A DNA stretch of 64,000 bases from Poriferisodalis sp965116245 (GCA_965116245.1 OZ220497.1:2604001-2668000), one strand, 5' to 3'; positions 24,643 through 33,810 are shown, numbered from the stretch's first letter. Made by a program: numbers and translations. Notes: generated by a model from the sequence alone, not told the origin.

Positions 24643-26136
24643 ATGGCGACTCCTTCATCGCCGCATCGTTGGAAGCAAGGACATCGACACGACAGGTTCC
24701 GTGCGCGACAAGGCGTTTTGGTAATCGCCGCGGCACTGGCTGTGATGCTGGTTGGCGCGTCGGTGGAGTCAAGCACTCACAATGTGGAGGCTTCAACCGA
24801 CGATGTAGAGACTTCGATCGAGCCTGGCGATCCAGCCGCTGCGTTCTACGCACGTGATTACTCAGTGAGCGAAGCTGAGGCTAGGCGGCGCCTTGACCGC
24901 CTTGACGGAATATACGAGGTGATCGGTCCGATCCGAAACCTAGAAGCCGAACGCCTGGCAGGTTGGGGAATAGACCACGCGGACACGCTCACAGGCTGGG
25001 TCTGGCTGACCGGCTCAGCAGCCCCAAGTTCCGAAGCGGCTGCATTAGCGGACGCGCACACGGATGTCGAGATCCGCCTCGGCGCATCACACTCGCTGCA
25101 GGACCTGCTCAAAGCGCAAGACAGTTTCGGCGATGGCAGCGAAATTGGTCCGGTAGGTCAAGTCACTGAACAACCGCGAGCCGTTATCGACTACTCAGAC
25201 ATCATCACGTTCACTGACGTAGACATGGATAACAACGCTCTGCATATCGGCATCGACCCAGCACTCGCTCCTACGACACTTCCGAGCGGTTCGCTAGGCG
25301 GCCTCCTGGACGACGACACGCCCTCAATGGGCACAGGTGGCGCAACGGATGCCGAGCTTCGAAAAGCGATCAAAGAACTCGAGTCAGACTTCCAAGGAAG
25401 CATCTCGGTCGCATACAAGGTCGTCGACGGCCGAAACATCGCCGACGATGCAACGTTCGACGCAGGCCAGTCGATGTTTGTGGATTCAAGCGGAGCATGC
25501 ACTTCAGGTTTCGCTGCGCGGCTTGACGGGACTAACACGTACGGCATCATCACGGCTGGTCACTGCAGTGGAAACCTCCAAGTGAATGGCGTCACGCTGC
25601 CCTGGGTACGCGGTTACAAAAACATCACAGCCGACGCTGAGTTCCGCAAGATACCCAGTGGCAAGAGTCACGTGTTGCGGTCGCGGGTCGCCTACGGTGA
25701 TCAGGGTACTTCTGTTCAGATCACAAGTAAGGTCCGACGGAGTGAAATGAAAGGCCGCTACGTATGCAAACAAGGCATGAATAGCGGCCTTTCGTGCGGC
25801 AGGGTCACCAGCATCAATCATCGTCCAACCCGCGACGGGGCATGCCTTGCGGCTCACAACCGCATACCAACAGCCTGCGGCAGTGTATTCGTCAAAGTTC
25901 ACGGACCAGGCCTGAAATCCTGCAACGGCGACAGCGGCGGCCCATGGTTCAGCTTCATAGTTAACTCACGATACACGGTCAGCAAGGCATACGGCATTCA
26001 CAAGTCAAGCAATAGCGAGAATGTCTGTACCCGCAAGGGCGTGCATGCTGTGTTCTCGGCGATAGATGAAGTTGAAGAGTTTTTGGACGCGACCATCCTA
26101 ATCAATAGGGACATCACTTTGATCAACTATCCCTGA
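24643..26136 (+). CDS. Secreted trypsin-like (S1, streptogrisin-like) serine protease copy 2, full length
   Basis: 497 aa. Order: basic N-terminus (to ~30), hydrophobic segment GVLVIAAALAVMLVGA (~32-47) as signal or anchor, a propeptide (YSVSEAEARRRLDRLDGIY, then LGASHSLQDLLKAQDSF), and the S1 domain. Triad: H307 (GIITAGHC), D331 (TADAEF) and S431 (NGDSGGPW). The 24-residue His-Asp spacing and the CTSGF...GHC pair are as in streptogrisin/alpha-lytic-type proteases, which fold with the help of a propeptide. It probably acts outside the cell. Lipoprotein 2 follows after 99 bp. Close paralogues lie on both sides. Confidence 0.88.
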   Translation: MATPSSPHRWKQGHRHDRFRARQGVLVIAAALAVMLVGASVESSTHNVEASTDDVETSIEPGDPAAAFYARDYSVSEAEARRRLDRLDGIYEVIGPIRNLEAERLAGWGIDHADTLTGWVWLTGSAAPSSEAAALADAHTDVEIRLGASHSLQDLLKAQDSFGDGSEIGPVGQVTEQPRAVIDYSDIITFTDVDMDNNALHIGIDPALAPTTLPSGSLGGLLDDDTPSMGTGGATDAELRKAIKELESDFQGSISVAYKVVDGRNIADDATFDAGQSMFVDSSGACTSGFAARLDGTNTYGIITAGHCSGNLQVNGVTLPWVRGYKNITADAEFRKIPSGKSHVLRSRVAYGDQGTSVQITSKVRRSEMKGRYVCKQGMNSGLSCGRVTSINHRPTRDGACLAAHNRIPTACGSVFVKVHGPGLKSCNGDSGGPWFSFIVNSRYTVSKAYGIHKSSNSENVCTRKGVHAVFSAIDEVEEFLDATILINRDITLINYP

Positions 26137-26235
26137 TCATCAACCGACTTTTTTCAACAAAATCTGGAGTGCGACCCCGATCAAGCCAGTTACAGCGGCA
26201 CGCGAACAGTTTCAATAGAAACAGCGAGGAAAGTT

Positions 26236-26865
26236 ATGCATCGCAAAGCAGCATTGGTTCTAATTGCGACGCTCGTCCTCAGCGGCTGCTCAGAGCCCTC
26301 TGTGCGCGAGATCAGCTCAATACAACCTACCATGGCTCCGACGACATCAAGCTATAGCCCAACGACACTGACTACAGTTTGGACCCCTCCTGTTCCTACT
26401 ATGACCGTTCCTACTATAACCGTTCCATTGGCCAATTTCAAACGCATGCATGGCTACAAACTCGGTGATCAACACCATGATGCCTCACTGTGCGGCTGGT
26501 TACATATACACGAGCCATACGTCAATCTACTGGAGCCGCTATCACCTGACTGGGACCCCAACGTTGACTTCGGTGACGTGAATCTTGAGAATATCGACGA
26601 TAACAGTCTTATAGTTCATTGGGTCCACCTGCCTCGGTCCGGAACCCGCTATTACCCTCCATCACAGTCACTATGGGTATGGGACCAAGGGCCAATGACC
26701 AACGGTGATTACGTATGCACCGCAGGATCCGGAGGAGGGGGTAGGAGGAACAACCCCCACAACATTTACGAAAGCAACCCATGGTACGCGCCGTACCTGG
26801 GTCCCGAAGAACCCTTGCTCATCAATAAAGAACCCCCGACCTTCAATCCAGACCAACCCTACTAA
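26236..26865 (+). CDS. Lipoprotein family member 2
   Basis: 209 aa. MHRKAALVLIATLVLSGC is a clean lipoprotein signal with the lipobox LSGC. The linker contains VPTMTVPTITVP, a doubled motif not found in the other copies. The domain keeps CGWLHIHEPYVN, LPRSGTRYY, a SLWVWDQGPMTNGDYVC region and a Pro-rich tail. Function unknown; always found next to the proteases here. Confidence 0.8.
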   Translation: MHRKAALVLIATLVLSGCSEPSVREISSIQPTMAPTTSSYSPTTLTTVWTPPVPTMTVPTITVPLANFKRMHGYKLGDQHHDASLCGWLHIHEPYVNLLEPLSPDWDPNVDFGDVNLENIDDNSLIVHWVHLPRSGTRYYPPSQSLWVWDQGPMTNGDYVCTAGSGGGGRRNNPHNIYESNPWYAPYLGPEEPLLINKEPPTFNPDQPY

Positions 26866-26881
26866 CGGCCGCCGCGGCGGC

Positions 26882-27510
26882 ATGCGAGCAGCCATCAGAG
26901 CCGTGATTAGCACAATAGTATCGGTTCTATTCGCGGCGCTCGTCCTCAGCGGCTGCTCAGAACCCGCTGTCCACGAGACCAGCTCAACACAACCTACCAT
27001 GGCTCCGACAACATCAAACTTTAACCCAACGACACTGACTACGATCTGGACCCCTCCTATTCCTACCATAACCGTTCCATTAGCCGATTTCAAACGCATG
27101 ATAGACCATAAACATGAGCAGGGGTTCCGAGATTATGGTGGAGATGGGGTTTGCGGCTGGTTATATATCTCCGAGCCGTACGTCAATCTACTTGGGCCAC
27201 TATCACCTGACTGGGGGCCCGGCGTTGACTTCGACAACTTGGACCTCGAAACTCTCGAAGACGATAGCGTCAAGATCTACTTGGTTCTCCTGCCCCGGTC
27301 CGGAACCCGCTAACACCCCCCCCCCCCCCATCACAGTCACTATGGGTATGGGACCAAGGGCCCATGACCAATGGAGATTACGTATGCGCTGGCGGATCTC
27401 AATAAGGATGGCCAAGGTACCCCGTCAACATCCACGATAGCAACCTATGGTACGCGCCGTACATGGACCCAGCGGAACCCCCGCCGATCAACCCGGAAGA
27501 AACCTACTAA
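26882..27510 (+). pseudogene. Lipoprotein family member 3, broken by early stop, C-tract expansion and second stop
   Basis: From ATG 26882 the frame is intact through LLPRSGTR and then stops at TAA 27311-27313, where other copies read TAT (Tyr). A run of 14 C (27316-27329) follows, against 6 in copy 1, shifting the frame by two. Homology goes on to 27510 but contains another stop (TAA in GGATCTCAATAAGG, where copy 1 has AAG). The start and lipobox (LSGC) are unchanged, so a shortened product of 143 residues could still be made. Confidence 0.8.
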
Positions 27511-27691
27511 CAGCGACGACCGCCGGTAGGAGCTCCCACCCGCCCAGCCGTCGGGTATACAGATATACAGGCTGACTCTCAGGCAGGTGGCCTACGCGCT
27601 AACGGACTCCTGGGGATGTCGGTCCTGCGGCTCGACGACAACCCAAAATCATAGCCGCTCAGCGTCGCACAAATCCGGCGTCCCGCGACCA
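27511..27691. other. Spacer between lipoprotein 3 and protease 3
   Basis: The spacer is a diverged copy of the region before protease 2 (for example the AGGCAG..G.CTACGCGCTAACG block). Nothing else was recognised in it. Confidence 0.45.
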
Positions 27692-27712
27692 AATGCACCC
27701 ACCATGTGCATT
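27692..27712. promoter_or_regulatory. Inverted repeat upstream of protease copy 3
   Basis: AATGCAC (27692-27698) and GTGCATT (27706-27712) with the spacer CCACCAT; this is the most perfect of the three copies. ACGGTCTAAGTC and the ATG follow at 27725. Confidence 0.6.
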
Positions 27713-27724
27713 ACGGTCTAAGTC

Positions 27725-29185
27725 ATGACTACTCCTTCATCACCTCATCGCCGGAGGCAGGGAAAGCGGCACGACAGGTTCCGTGCGCGAAAAGGCGTTT
27801 GGGTTATTGCCGCGGCATTGGCTGTGATGCTGCTTGGCGCGTCGGTGGAGTCAAGCACTCACAATGTGGAGGCTTCAACCGAATCCGTCGAAGTCGAAGT
27901 GGCGTGGTACGCGCAAGATTTTTCCGTGAGCGAGGCTGAGGCTAAGCGGCGCCTTGACCGCCTTGATGGGATCTACGACGTCATCGGTCCCATCCGAGAC
28001 ATTGAGGCCGAACGCCTGGCGGGTTGGGGAATAGACCACGCGGGCACGCTCACAGGCTGGGTCTGGCTGACCGGCTCAAAGGCACCGAGTGCCGAGGCGG
28101 CTTCGCTAGCGGATGCACACGCGGATGTAGAGATCCGCCTCGACGCCGCCCACTCCCGGCAGGACCTGCTCAAGGCGCAAGAACGATTCGGCGACGGTAG
28201 CGACATCGGGCCCGTCGCTCGAGTTTCCGAAGGGCCGCAAGCCGTTGCCGATTATTCAGAAATCGTCACCTTCACTGCGGTGAACATGAGCGCTAACACG
28301 TTGCAGATCGGCATTGACCCGGCACTTGCTCCTAAGGCGGTTCGGAACGGATGGTTGGGCGGACTACTGGATGATGACACGCCGTCGATGAGCACCGGTG
28401 GCGCGACCGATGCGGAACTACGAGCAGCTATCACGGAACTTGAGTCAGACTTCCAAGGAAGCATCTCAGTCGCCTACGAGGTTGTCGACGGCCGGAACAT
28501 CGTTGAACATGCGATGTTCGATGGAGGCCGACCGATGGCCGTGGGCTCAAGTAATAGATGCACGTCGGGATTCGCCGCACGACTCAACGGCACCAGTGAC
28601 TACGGCCTCATCACGGCAGGTCACTGTAGCGGAAACCTTCAAATGAATGGTGTCACGCTGCCCTGGACACGTGGCTACCAGAGCACTACAGCAGATGCCG
28701 AGTTCCGCAAGGTTCCTCGCGGGAACAGTGGAGAGAATCACGAGTTGCGATCACAGTTCGTATACGGCAATCGGTCGCTCTTGACCACACGGGTGGTCCG
28801 AGGTACAGCCCAGCGGGAGGATATGGAAGGCCTCCTCCTTTGTCACCAAGGCATGAACAGCGGAGTTTCATGTGGGATTGTGACTGCCATTGATTATAGC
28901 CCAACCCACAGCCGAGCATGCCTTGCGGCTCACAACCGCAAACCAACAGCCTGCAGCAGCGTATTCGTACGAGTTGATGGGCCGCGCCTGCGAGCATGCC
29001 AGGGCGACAGCGGCGGCCCCTGGTTCAGCGCCTCCAAGGCATACGGCATTCATAAGGCTGGCAGCAGGAGTGATAGCTGCACCCAAACGGGCGTTTTCGC
29101 GATATTCTCGGCGATAGACGAAGTCGAAAAATTTTTGGACGCGACGATCCTCATTAGCAACAATATAACTTTCATCAACAACTGA
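27725..29185 (+). CDS. Secreted trypsin-like serine protease copy 3, full length
   Basis: 486 aa with the same plan as copy 2: basic start, hydrophobic segment GVWVIAAALAVMLLGA, propeptide with SEAEAKRRLDRLDGIY, and S1 domain with His300 (GLITAGHC), Asp in TADAEF and Ser in QGDSGGPW. It is more diverged than copies 1 and 2 are from each other, mainly in the propeptide and the loop before the Ser region. Two lipoprotein genes follow (4 and 5). Confidence 0.88.
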   Translation: MTTPSSPHRRRQGKRHDRFRARKGVWVIAAALAVMLLGASVESSTHNVEASTESVEVEVAWYAQDFSVSEAEAKRRLDRLDGIYDVIGPIRDIEAERLAGWGIDHAGTLTGWVWLTGSKAPSAEAASLADAHADVEIRLDAAHSRQDLLKAQERFGDGSDIGPVARVSEGPQAVADYSEIVTFTAVNMSANTLQIGIDPALAPKAVRNGWLGGLLDDDTPSMSTGGATDAELRAAITELESDFQGSISVAYEVVDGRNIVEHAMFDGGRPMAVGSSNRCTSGFAARLNGTSDYGLITAGHCSGNLQMNGVTLPWTRGYQSTTADAEFRKVPRGNSGENHELRSQFVYGNRSLLTTRVVRGTAQREDMEGLLLCHQGMNSGVSCGIVTAIDYSPTHSRACLAAHNRKPTACSSVFVRVDGPRLRACQGDSGGPWFSASKAYGIHKAGSRSDSCTQTGVFAIFSAIDEVEKFLDATILISNNITFINN

Positions 29186-29272
29186 TCTTGATCAACAATA
29201 GCGTGACAAATCCATGATCAGATCATCAGCCGTGACACGCGAGCATCGATGCGGAGAACAGCCGGGACAGCT

Positions 29273-29857
29273 ATGATTCGTACAGCCGTATCGGTTCTAT
29301 TGGTATCACTCTTCATCAGCAGCTGCTCAGAATCCACTGCCCGCGAGGTCACTTCCACAGAACTGATCTTCAAACCAACACCACCAACTGTGACCCCAGC
29401 GAGATTGGCTACCGTTTCGCCCCCTCCTGTTCCTAGAATAACCGTTCCGTTGGCCAATTTCAAAGGCATGCATGACGATGATGGGCGCGGAACCGAAGAT
29501 TCCATTTATAAGGTGTGTGGATGGTTGTACATCACCGAACCATACGTCAACGTGTTGGTCACGCCGCCCGACTGGCATCCCAACATCGATTTCGCCAGCT
29601 TAGACATTGAGGACCTAGACGAAGACAGCGTTGAGGTCATATGGATGCTCCTGCCTCGATACGGGACCCGCTACCACGCCCCATCAAAGTCGCTGTGGGT
29701 ATGGGGCAGTGAGCCCATGACCAACGGAGATTACGTATGCGCAGGGGGATGGGATTTGTCACCAAGAGATGGCCCCATATACGAAAGAAAACCCTGGCGC
29801 ACGCCCACACTTAGACTCGCGGAACCCCCGACCATCAACCCGGAAGAAACCCACTAA
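29273..29857 (+). CDS. Lipoprotein family member 4
   Basis: 194 aa from ATG 29273, chosen because the preceding GCCGGGACAGCT and the MIRTAVSVL start equal those of member 1 (ATG 29249 is possible). The lipobox is ISSC, slightly unusual. The linker is shorter in the VTPARLATVSPPPVP part. The domain keeps CGWLYITEPYVN, LLPRYGTRYH, a SLWVWGSEPMTNGDYVC region and a C-terminal Pro-rich tail. It is the most diverged of the five. Confidence 0.78.
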   Translation: MIRTAVSVLLVSLFISSCSESTAREVTSTELIFKPTPPTVTPARLATVSPPPVPRITVPLANFKGMHDDDGRGTEDSIYKVCGWLYITEPYVNVLVTPPDWHPNIDFASLDIEDLDEDSVEVIWMLLPRYGTRYHAPSKSLWVWGSEPMTNGDYVCAGGWDLSPRDGPIYERKPWRTPTLRLAEPPTINPEETH

Positions 29858-29916
29858 CTACCGCGATGGCGCCACTCTAACGTCCACGATAGGAACAGTC
29901 ATGAGATTGATGCATC

Positions 29917-29944
29917 GTGCAGCAGTTTTGGTGCAGCAGTTTTG
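29917..29944. repeat. 14-bp exact duplication in the signal-peptide region of lipoprotein 5
   Basis: GTGCAGCAGTTTTG at 29917-29930 is repeated at 29931-29944. Removing one copy puts ATG 29901 in frame with the lipoprotein and gives MRLMHRAAVLALFATLVISGC, like member 2. Confidence 0.85.
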
Positions 29945-30532
29945 GCTCTATTCGCAACGCTCGTCATCAGCGGCTGCTCCAATCCCAATATCCGCTCCGA
30001 TCTCGCTGAGCGCGAGATCAGCTCAACACAACCTACCATGGCTGCGACGACATCAAATTTTGACCCAACGACACTGACTACGGTTTGGACCCCTCCTATT
30101 CCTACGATAACCGTTCCATTGGCCGATTTCAAAGGCATGAACAGCCATCAATTCGGCGATGAAAGCGACGATGCCATCCAGTTGTGCGGCTGGTTGTATA
30201 TCTCCGAGCCGTACGTCAATATACTGGAGCCACAATCATCTGACTGGAACCCCGACGTCGACTTCGACAACTTAGATCTCGAAACTCTCGACGACAGCGT
30301 CGAGATTTACTGGGTTCACCTGCCTCGGTCCGGAACCCGCTATCACGCCCCATCACAGTCGCTATGGGTCTGGGACGGTGAGCCCATGACCAACGGTGAT
30401 TACGTATGCACCGGAGGGTTTCAAGAAGCAGCGCCAAGGTACCCCATCAACATCCACGAAAGCAACCCATGGTACGCGCCGGGTCTGGGTCTCTACGAGC
30501 CCCCGCCCATCAACCTGGAAGAAACCTACTAA
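29942..30532 (+). CDS. Lipoprotein family member 5, start region shifted out of frame
   Basis: 196 aa from TTG 29942: ALFATLVISGC keeps the lipobox, but the basic residues of the signal peptide are lost because a 14-bp duplication separates them (ATG 29901) from the rest. The mature part is intact: ERE-ISSTQPTMAATTSN linker, CGWLYISEPYVN, LPRSGTRYH, a SLWVWDGEPMTNGDYVC region and a PPPINLEETY tail. Either the gene is a recent pseudogene or it is switched by slippage of the repeat. Confidence 0.65.
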   Translation: MALFATLVISGCSNPNIRSDLAEREISSTQPTMAATTSNFDPTTLTTVWTPPIPTITVPLADFKGMNSHQFGDESDDAIQLCGWLYISEPYVNILEPQSSDWNPDVDFDNLDLETLDDSVEIYWVHLPRSGTRYHAPSQSLWVWDGEPMTNGDYVCTGGFQEAAPRYPINIHESNPWYAPGLGLYEPPPINLEETY

Positions 30533-30695
30533 CAGCGACGACCGTCGGAATGCACTCCCACTCGGCTGGCCCCAGAACATCGGGAACCGCGGATTTGGCT
30601 CCCGGGACACGCCGCCAACAAGCCACCTGATGCGCTACCTCGTTTGCAGCGCACCTTGTTTGTCGTAGGTACAAGTTGTCGGCCTAGTCAGCGTC
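30533..30695. other. Intergenic region at the right end of the protease locus
   Basis: 163 bp between convergent genes. The first part copies the spacer after lipoprotein 3 (AACAGCGACGACCG). No clear terminator or RNA gene. Confidence 0.45.
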
Positions 30696-31556
30696 TCATC
30701 GAAGCCAGTCGTTGAACTCGGGCGTTCTCTTCTCAAGAAAGGCTGACACGCCTTCATCGGCGTCCGGCAGATGGTCGGTTATTGCTGTCTTGGACGCAAT
30801 TTCGTCGAGGGACTGTTCCCAGGTCATTTCTGCGGCCAACAGTATTGACCGTTTGAGCATTCGCATCGCTACTTGTGGCCCCTGGGCTAGTTCGGTTGCA
30901 ATATCTGCTGCTGCGTTTGGCAGGTCTTCATCGTCGACCACTTCATGCACCAGCCCGAGTTCAAGCGCGGTGTCGGCATCCACTATGCGCTTGCGCATCA
31001 TGAAGTCCATCGCCCGAGCGACGCCTAGATGCTGCACCAACAGCCACTGGCCGCCCTCGTCTGGCAACAGACCGAAGCGAAGCGTGGCAGACCCCATACG
31101 AGCAGATCGGGCGGCTAGCCGGAAATCACATGCTAAAGCGAAACTGAAACCAGTCTGGATGGCGTAACCGTTGATGGCCGCAATCGTCAGCTTATCGAGG
31201 CGGCGAACTGCTGTGTTTACAGCTTGGGAGATCGTCCGCAGACTGTTGTAGGTGCCCGCAGCATTGTGGTGCCCGCCAAAAATCTCCGGCATGGCTGAGC
31301 GATGTTCCTTGCCGTAACCACCGAGATCGTCTCCTGCCCAAAAGGCGCGCCCCTGGCCAGCGAAAACCACCACGCGTACCGCGTCGTCCATCTGCACCTG
31401 CGTGATCAGCTCAATCAGGTCGCGCTTAGTGGAGGTGTTAGACGCGTTCATCGACTCAGGCCGGTTGAACGTCACCGTCAACACACCATGGTCGCCGAGC
31501 GATTGCTCAAAGCCGTAATACTCAACCTCTAGGTAGCTAGCTCGTTCATTGGTCAT
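30696..31556 (-). CDS. Enoyl-CoA hydratase/isomerase family protein
   Basis: 286 aa. GRAFWAGDDLGGYG forms the first half of the oxyanion hole, and AINGYAIQTGFSFALACDFRLAA carries the second, as in crotonases. SARMGSATLRFGLLPDEGG follows where the second catalytic Glu lies. The tail VSAFLEKRTPEFND is the standard C-terminus. It should hydrate or isomerise an enoyl-CoA thioester. A 13-bp repeat array lies in front of its start. Confidence 0.88.
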   Translation of the reverse strand: MTNERASYLEVEYYGFEQSLGDHGVLTVTFNRPESMNASNTSTKRDLIELITQVQMDDAVRVVVFAGQGRAFWAGDDLGGYGKEHRSAMPEIFGGHHNAAGTYNSLRTISQAVNTAVRRLDKLTIAAINGYAIQTGFSFALACDFRLAARSARMGSATLRFGLLPDEGGQWLLVQHLGVARAMDFMMRKRIVDADTALELGLVHEVVDDEDLPNAAADIATELAQGPQVAMRMLKRSILLAAEMTWEQSLDEIASKTAITDHLPDADEGVSAFLEKRTPEFNDWLR

Positions 31557-31597
31557 CTTGGATCTCCTTGTTGTGCGACCAGTAGGTACTCCGCTCA

Positions 31598-31662
31598 GAT
31601 ACTTGACTTCGATACTTGACTTAGATACCCGAAGTAGATGCTTGGCGTAGACATTTGACGAG
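31598..31662. repeat. Five 13-bp tandem repeats upstream of the enoyl-CoA hydratase gene
   Basis: Units GATACTTGACTTC, GATACTTGACTTA, GATACCCGAAGTA, GATGCTTGGCGTA and GACATTTGACGAG follow each other exactly. The first two are nearly identical and the others drift. They end 41 bp before the start codon (minus strand). Confidence 0.75.
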
Positions 31663-31813
31663 GTGTGTGCGCGCAGCCCCAGTATCCGATGCCAGTATCA
31701 GATGTGCGGGTGCGCTGTGCGTCCCATCTAGGCGGCCCGTCCTATGCGCTCGATCCGATACGGCCTTTCCGATGCTGTGCATCCAATGAGTGCGAAGCGG
31801 CTGCGACACCGAC

Positions 31814-32269
31814 ATGGCGCTACCGCCAAACTTAGCGAATGCGTCGCTGCTGGGTACGATCAGCCCCGTGTCTGGCAGTTCCGGCGATACCGCGCCCTTC
31901 GCTCCCTTCTCAGGTGCGCTCATGCTGCGATTTGACGCCATGACTGCATCGGGCGAGCAGACCTACTACGTGACGCCCTTCGTCACCGATGGTGACCGGC
32001 TCTACGTGTTTGACGAACCCGGCGACCGCAGCGATGCCATTGAGGAACTGCTGGTGGGCAACCGCACCACCGTCAGCTCAACCGCTACTGGCGCATTGCG
32101 CGTCGAAGCAGTCGGTCGCTGGCCGTCCCCCGCCGAACAGGCTTGGGCACGCGATGCCTGCTCGGCACGCTTCTTCTACGATCAGGCACTGCAGGACCTC
32201 GCCCAGCTAGGCGGCCTGGTCACCCTGGACCATGCCGGTTCAGACTTGGGCGGACCAGTTTCGGGCTAA
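31814..32269 (+). CDS. Hypothetical protein, possibly deazaflavin/PNPOx-like
   Basis: 151 aa from ATG 31814 (GTG 31869 is another possible start). A middle segment (TYYVTPFVTDGDRLYVFDEPGD, split here as visible strands) followed by EELLVGNRTTVSS reads like a small beta-barrel protein that binds a flavin-like cofactor, but no diagnostic motif is present. The last residues (LGGPVSG) come from the repeat array in which its TAA stop (32267-32269) lies. The next gene is an F420-type oxidoreductase, a plausible partner. Function unknown. Confidence 0.45.
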   Translation: MALPPNLANASLLGTISPVSGSSGDTAPFAPFSGALMLRFDAMTASGEQTYYVTPFVTDGDRLYVFDEPGDRSDAIEELLVGNRTTVSSTATGALRVEAVGRWPSPAEQAWARDACSARFFYDQALQDLAQLGGLVTLDHAGSDLGGPVSG

Positions 32270-32400
32270 TCAGCTTCGGGCTAACCAGCTTCGGCGGAAC
32301 AGCTTCGGGCGACTCAGCTTTGGGCACACCAGTTTCGGCGGAACAGCTTCGGGCGGCTCAGATACGGGCAAGCCAGCATTGGGCGGACCACGCCCGCAAA
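32246..32400 (+). repeat. ~15-bp degenerate array across the gene junction
   Basis: Units CAGTTTCGGGCTAAT, CAGCTTCGGGCTAAC and CAGCTTCGGCGGAAC and variants repeat about nine times. The first copies contain the TAA stop of the upstream gene; the later ones have lost it and lie open in the frame of the next gene, giving it an artificial extension (FRANQLRANQLRRNSFG). Confidence 0.75.
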
Positions 32401-32420
32401 CAGCCCCTATTGTGCGCCAG

Positions 32421-33509
32421 ATGCGCACCGCAATTGGTTTCGGAGGTCCAGCTTCGGGTCGGCAGCGCGACTGGGCCGAACAGGTTGAGTTCTTGCGTGA
32501 GGCGGAGCGGCTCGGCGTGGACATCTTCTGGTCCGCCGAAGCGTGGGGCATGGATGGCGTCAGCACGCTGGCCTACCTCGCAGCAGTGACTGACCGAGTG
32601 AAGCTCGGCACCGGCATCTTGCAAGTCTCAGCCCGCACGCCAGTTATGACAGCCATGACAGCACTCTCGCTGGCGGCAATGACCGGCGACCGCTTCATAT
32701 TGGGACTCGGCGTTAGCGGTCCGCAGGTGGTGGAGGGCCTACATGGGGTGCGCTTCGGTGACCCGCTCGGACGGCTGCGCGAAACAGTTGACATCGTGCG
32801 TCAGGCGTTCGCTGGTGAGAAGATCAGCTACGCCGGGCGCCACCACACCCTGCCGCTGCCAGATAGCGGTGGGAAGTCGCTGCGGCTGGCACAACCCGCC
32901 AACGACTCCATTGAGATTTGGCTGGCCACGCTTGGACCCAAGTCGCTGCGGTACACCGGCAAGGCGGCGGACGGATGGGTGGGTACCTGTTTTGTGCCGA
33001 GCTGTCCCGAAGCCACCTGGGGCCATGTGCTGGCGGGGGCTCAGGCAGCCGGTCGGGCGCCGGACTCAGTGGCGTGCCAGGTCGGCGGCGCCGTTGAGTT
33101 CGGTGACGACCTTCAAGTGCTGCTGGAACCGCGTCGCGCTGGCATCGCATTCACGCTGGGCGCAATGGGTTCAGCGACCGCCAACTTCTACAACGACGCT
33201 TACCGTCGCGGCGGCTTCGATCAGGAATGTCGAGAAGTGCAGCGACTTTGGCTGGACGGCGACCGAGCCGCGGCCGCCGCTGCAGTGCCCGACCGACTCG
33301 TGACCGAAACCAACTTTTTGGGTACACCCGCGCAGGTGACCGAACAGGTAAGGGCGTACCGCGACGCTGGCGTAGATGTCCTGCGTCTACAGCCTGAGGG
33401 AGCGACAGCCGCAGACCGGCTGGACACTCTGGCCCAGATGATTGACATTGTGCGTTCCGTCAATTCTGAGCAGTCCGCTGCGACAACACACGCCAGCACT
33501 GCTCGATGA
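32421..33509 (+). CDS. LLM-family (F420-dependent type) oxidoreductase
   Basis: 362 aa from ATG 32421 (GTG 32412 is nearly equal). MRTAIGFGG, then EAERLGVDIFWSAEAWGMD, RVKLGTGILQVSARTP and FILGLGVSGPQVVEGLHG are typical of the TIM-barrel luciferase-like family in actinobacteria that use coenzyme F420. RIVR-type and GTPAQVTEQVRAYRDAGVDVL C-terminal segments are present. The substrate is unknown. An open frame extends upstream to 32232, but only through the repeat array. Confidence 0.85.
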   Translation: MRTAIGFGGPASGRQRDWAEQVEFLREAERLGVDIFWSAEAWGMDGVSTLAYLAAVTDRVKLGTGILQVSARTPVMTAMTALSLAAMTGDRFILGLGVSGPQVVEGLHGVRFGDPLGRLRETVDIVRQAFAGEKISYAGRHHTLPLPDSGGKSLRLAQPANDSIEIWLATLGPKSLRYTGKAADGWVGTCFVPSCPEATWGHVLAGAQAAGRAPDSVACQVGGAVEFGDDLQVLLEPRRAGIAFTLGAMGSATANFYNDAYRRGGFDQECREVQRLWLDGDRAAAAAAVPDRLVTETNFLGTPAQVTEQVRAYRDAGVDVLRLQPEGATAADRLDTLAQMIDIVRSVNSEQSAATTHASTAR

Positions 33510-33801
33510 GCCGTATCCGTAGTCTCGCGACAATCGCGACACATCTTCAATAGACGCACTCTGATTCAAGAGCCGCACTCTGACCGGTGCCGCAATCGCT
33601 GTTAAACCCAGCGCCGCCAGCAGCCCCAGCGACCCCAGCAACCCCCATGCCCCCAGCAGCCCCAGCGACCCCAGTAGCCCCAGCAACCCCAGCAGCCCCT
33701 GTGTCCTCAGCAACCCCAGCGTCCCCAGTTGCCGCTGTCTCCTTGGCGTTTCAGCGTCTCTAGCAATATCCCTAGTGATATAGCCCTAGTGATTCAGTAC
33801 C
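33510..33801. repeat. C-rich ~9-bp degenerate repeats before msrB
   Basis: From 33600 to ~33735 the sequence consists of AGCCCCAGCG / ACCCCAGCA-like units. The first 90 bp have no recognised element. The reverse strand of the array is open (GLLGLLGSLG...), but this is a by-product of the repeat. Confidence 0.6.
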
Positions 33802-33810
33802 GTGGAGGTC

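Noticed and set aside
27311..27329. C14 tract as a phase-variation switch of lipoprotein 3
   Set aside because: The TAA stop lies before the tract, and a second stop occurs downstream (near 27403), so a change in tract length cannot restore the protein.
33387..33713. Minus-strand ORF with many GLLGLLG repeats
   Set aside because: It is a product of the C-rich repeat array; no start signal or family resemblance.
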